NCBI RefSeq assembly: GCF_029543155.1
Contig: NZ_JARQXA010000001.1
Span: forward strand, 248,001-312,000
DNA: 64,000 bases
From: Sphingomonas sp. HITSZ_GF
GTDB taxonomy: Bacteria; Pseudomonadota; Alphaproteobacteria; Sphingomonadales; Sphingomonadaceae
Reading direction: 5' to 3'
In this document: positions 63,051-64,000 of the stretch, one piece after another
How the letters are laid out: each line of letters opens with the position of its first letter
Position numbering within the stretch: the stretch's first letter is position 1
Program-made: the position numbers and the translations under genes
Notes under the pieces: model-generated
The model's input: only the letters and a program-made list of their open reading frames with translations
Databases searched by the model: none
What the model was told of the DNA's origin: nothing

Positions 63051-63910
63051 CCGGCGCGGACGCGGCGGCGAGTTTCGATCCGCTGCGTCCGCGGCTGGCG
63101 CGCATCGCCTATCGCATGCTCGGCTCGGTCGCGGACGCCGAAGACGTGGTGCAGGACGCGTTCCTGCGCTGGCTCGACACCGATCGCGACCAGATTCGCG
63201 AGCCCGAGGCGTTCCTGCGCCGCGTGGTGACGCGGCTGTGCCTCGATCAGCTCAAGTCCGCCCGGGCGCGGCGCGAGACCTATGTCGGCCCGTGGCTGCC
63301 CGAACCGGTGGTCGAGGAAGCAGATGAAGTGGAGGACGTCACGCTGCCGCTGATGATGGCGCTCGAACGCCTCTCGCCGCTCGAGCGGGCGGCCTTTCTG
63401 CTTCATGACGTGTTCGGCGTGAGCTTCGACGAGGTGGGCGAGACGATCGGCCGCGATCCGGCCGCCGCGCGCCAGCTCGCCAGCCGGGCGCGCACCCATG
63501 TTCGTGCCGCCCGCCCGCGCTATGACATGCCGAAGGAGAAGGGGCTGGAGATCGCGGCGGCCTTCTTCGCCGCGTCGCGCAGCGGCGACATGACGGCCTT
63601 TCGCAGCCTGCTGGCCGACGATGTCGCGACCTGGTCGGATGGCGGCGGCAAGGTCCATGCCGGCCTGCGCCCGATCCACGGCATCGACAACATGATCAAG
63701 CTCTACACCTCGCTCGCCCGCTTCTTCGTCAAGGAGCCGTCGCGGATCTTACGCTACGGCATGATCAACGGTCTGCCGGGCTTCGTCAGCATCGAGCCGG
63801 ACGGCGTTCTTCAGACCACCGCGCTGGCGATCGAGGGCGGCAAGATCACCGGCATCTACGTTACCCGCAACCCCGACAAGCTGGGGCACCTGGGGGCGGC
63901 GCTGCATTAA
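63047..63910 (+). CDS. ECF41-family RNA polymerase sigma factor with SnoaL-like tail
   Basis: Sigma factor of 287 residues. Region 2 is RLARIAYRMLGSVADAEDVVQDAFLRWLD and region 4 LSPLERAAFLLHDVFGVSFDEVGETIGRDPAAARQLASRAR. A C-terminal domain of about 110 residues (SnoaL_2 type, from AAAFFAASRSGDMTAF) replaces a separate anti-sigma factor and modulates activity in this family. The motifs region 2-DxxR and NPDKL near the end fit the ECF41 group. It is co-transcribed with the AhpD-like gene from an ECF41 promoter. Confidence 0.92.
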   Translation: MTGADAAASFDPLRPRLARIAYRMLGSVADAEDVVQDAFLRWLDTDRDQIREPEAFLRRVVTRLCLDQLKSARARRETYVGPWLPEPVVEEADEVEDVTLPLMMALERLSPLERAAFLLHDVFGVSFDEVGETIGRDPAAARQLASRARTHVRAARPRYDMPKEKGLEIAAAFFAASRSGDMTAFRSLLADDVATWSDGGGKVHAGLRPIHGIDNMIKLYTSLARFFVKEPSRILRYGMINGLPGFVSIEPDGVLQTTALAIEGGKITGIYVTRNPDKLGHLGAALH

Positions 63911-63958
63911 CTCTCGCCATTCTGCCCCGCGAAACGCCGGGCGGCCTATTATAAGGGC

Positions 63959-64000
63959 ATGCGCATCGTTCCTCCCATGCTCGCCGTCCTGGCGCTGGCC
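63959..64000 (+). CDS. Start of a probable secreted protein (cut by window end)
   Basis: An ATG at 63959 opens a frame whose first 14 residues (MRIVPPMLAVLALA) look like a signal peptide. AAGGG is very close to the ATG. The window ends here, so identity is unknown. Confidence 0.4.
   Translation, partial: MRIVPPMLAVLALA

Overview
The window looks like one continuous stretch of chromosome from a GC-rich alphaproteobacterium of the Sphingomonadaceae (Sphingomonas type). The reasons are the strong G/C third-position bias, frequent GTG/TTG starts, the clpP-clpX-lon-hup and ilvB-ilvN-ilvC arrangements, a MipA/OmpV porin-like protein, a large TonB-dependent receptor, and many copies of the paired palindromes (GTCATCCC...GGGATGAC and TTCGACAAGCTCA types) that are typical of this group. 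Taxonomy is an inference from gene content; no rRNA is present. I see no IS element, prophage, integrase, plasmid origin or CRISPR array. Coding density is very high and no gene-free stretch exceeds 300 bases. The longest gaps are 27308-27577 (a plain gap), 36174-36432 and 13733-13943 (both with palindromic repeats).

Layout. 2-6465: tail of a VOC/glyoxalase-like gene, then ilvC, ilvN, ilvB and miaA on the minus strand, divergent serB, and a MipA/OmpV protein. 6533-10331: a ParA ATPase with a ribbon-helix-helix-like partner, flanked by two secreted SPOR proteins. 10398-13732: a siderophore-interacting reductase and O-methyltransferase pair, a divergent AraC regulator, and a small membrane protein plus DUF1801 gene behind two identical-arm palindromes. 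13944-16760: pyrimidine synthesis (catalytically dead dihydroorotase homologue plus aspartate transcarbamoylase) and ruvX. 16883-19910: a DUF3089 hydrolase and a DUF4153 membrane protein. 19954-23499: the gatC-gatA-gatB amidotransferase operon with an extra 51-codon ORF. 23496-28687: secreted proteins of mostly unknown role, a cyclophilin, a Crp/Fnr-type regulator and two very small genes.

28800-34026: tRNA-Leu, trigger factor, two glycosyltransferases and an epimerase. 34141-36173: clpP and clpX separated by four consecutive hairpins. 36433-43385: membrane proteins, an NCS1 permease, an isoprenylcysteine-methyltransferase-like gene and an M1 aminopeptidase. 43384-48625: lon, the HU gene, tRNA-Val and an M13 peptidase. 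48835-52760: a membrane protein, a subclass B3-like metallo-beta-lactamase with an active-site Glu, a DMT permease and an amidohydrolase. 52950-59331: a coherent envelope cluster of a beta-helix-like lipoprotein, a TonB-dependent receptor, a prolyl-4-hydroxylase-like oxygenase and a degenerate GspE-like ATPase; the 12-mer TGTCACATGACG occurs at both of its intergenic control regions. 59400-64000: tRNA-His, a Leu/Glu-type dehydrogenase, an M28 peptidase, and an AhpD-like gene with its probable ECF41 sigma factor, whose own promoter consensus (TGTCACA-N16-CGTC) sits just upstream.

The most notable points are: (1) genes that appear to begin at an ATC codon behind a strong Shine-Dalgarno (M1 peptidase, GT39-like protein and possibly a Tat-type protein); (2) the ParA/RHH/SPOR locus; (3) the TonB receptor/lipoprotein/hydroxylase/GspE-like cluster; (4) the Glu-variant B3 lactamase; (5) the ECF41 unit; (6) the twin ATAACC-N4-GGTTAT operators; (7) the tandem hairpins between clpP and clpX. 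All functional calls rest on motif recognition by eye; no database search was run.
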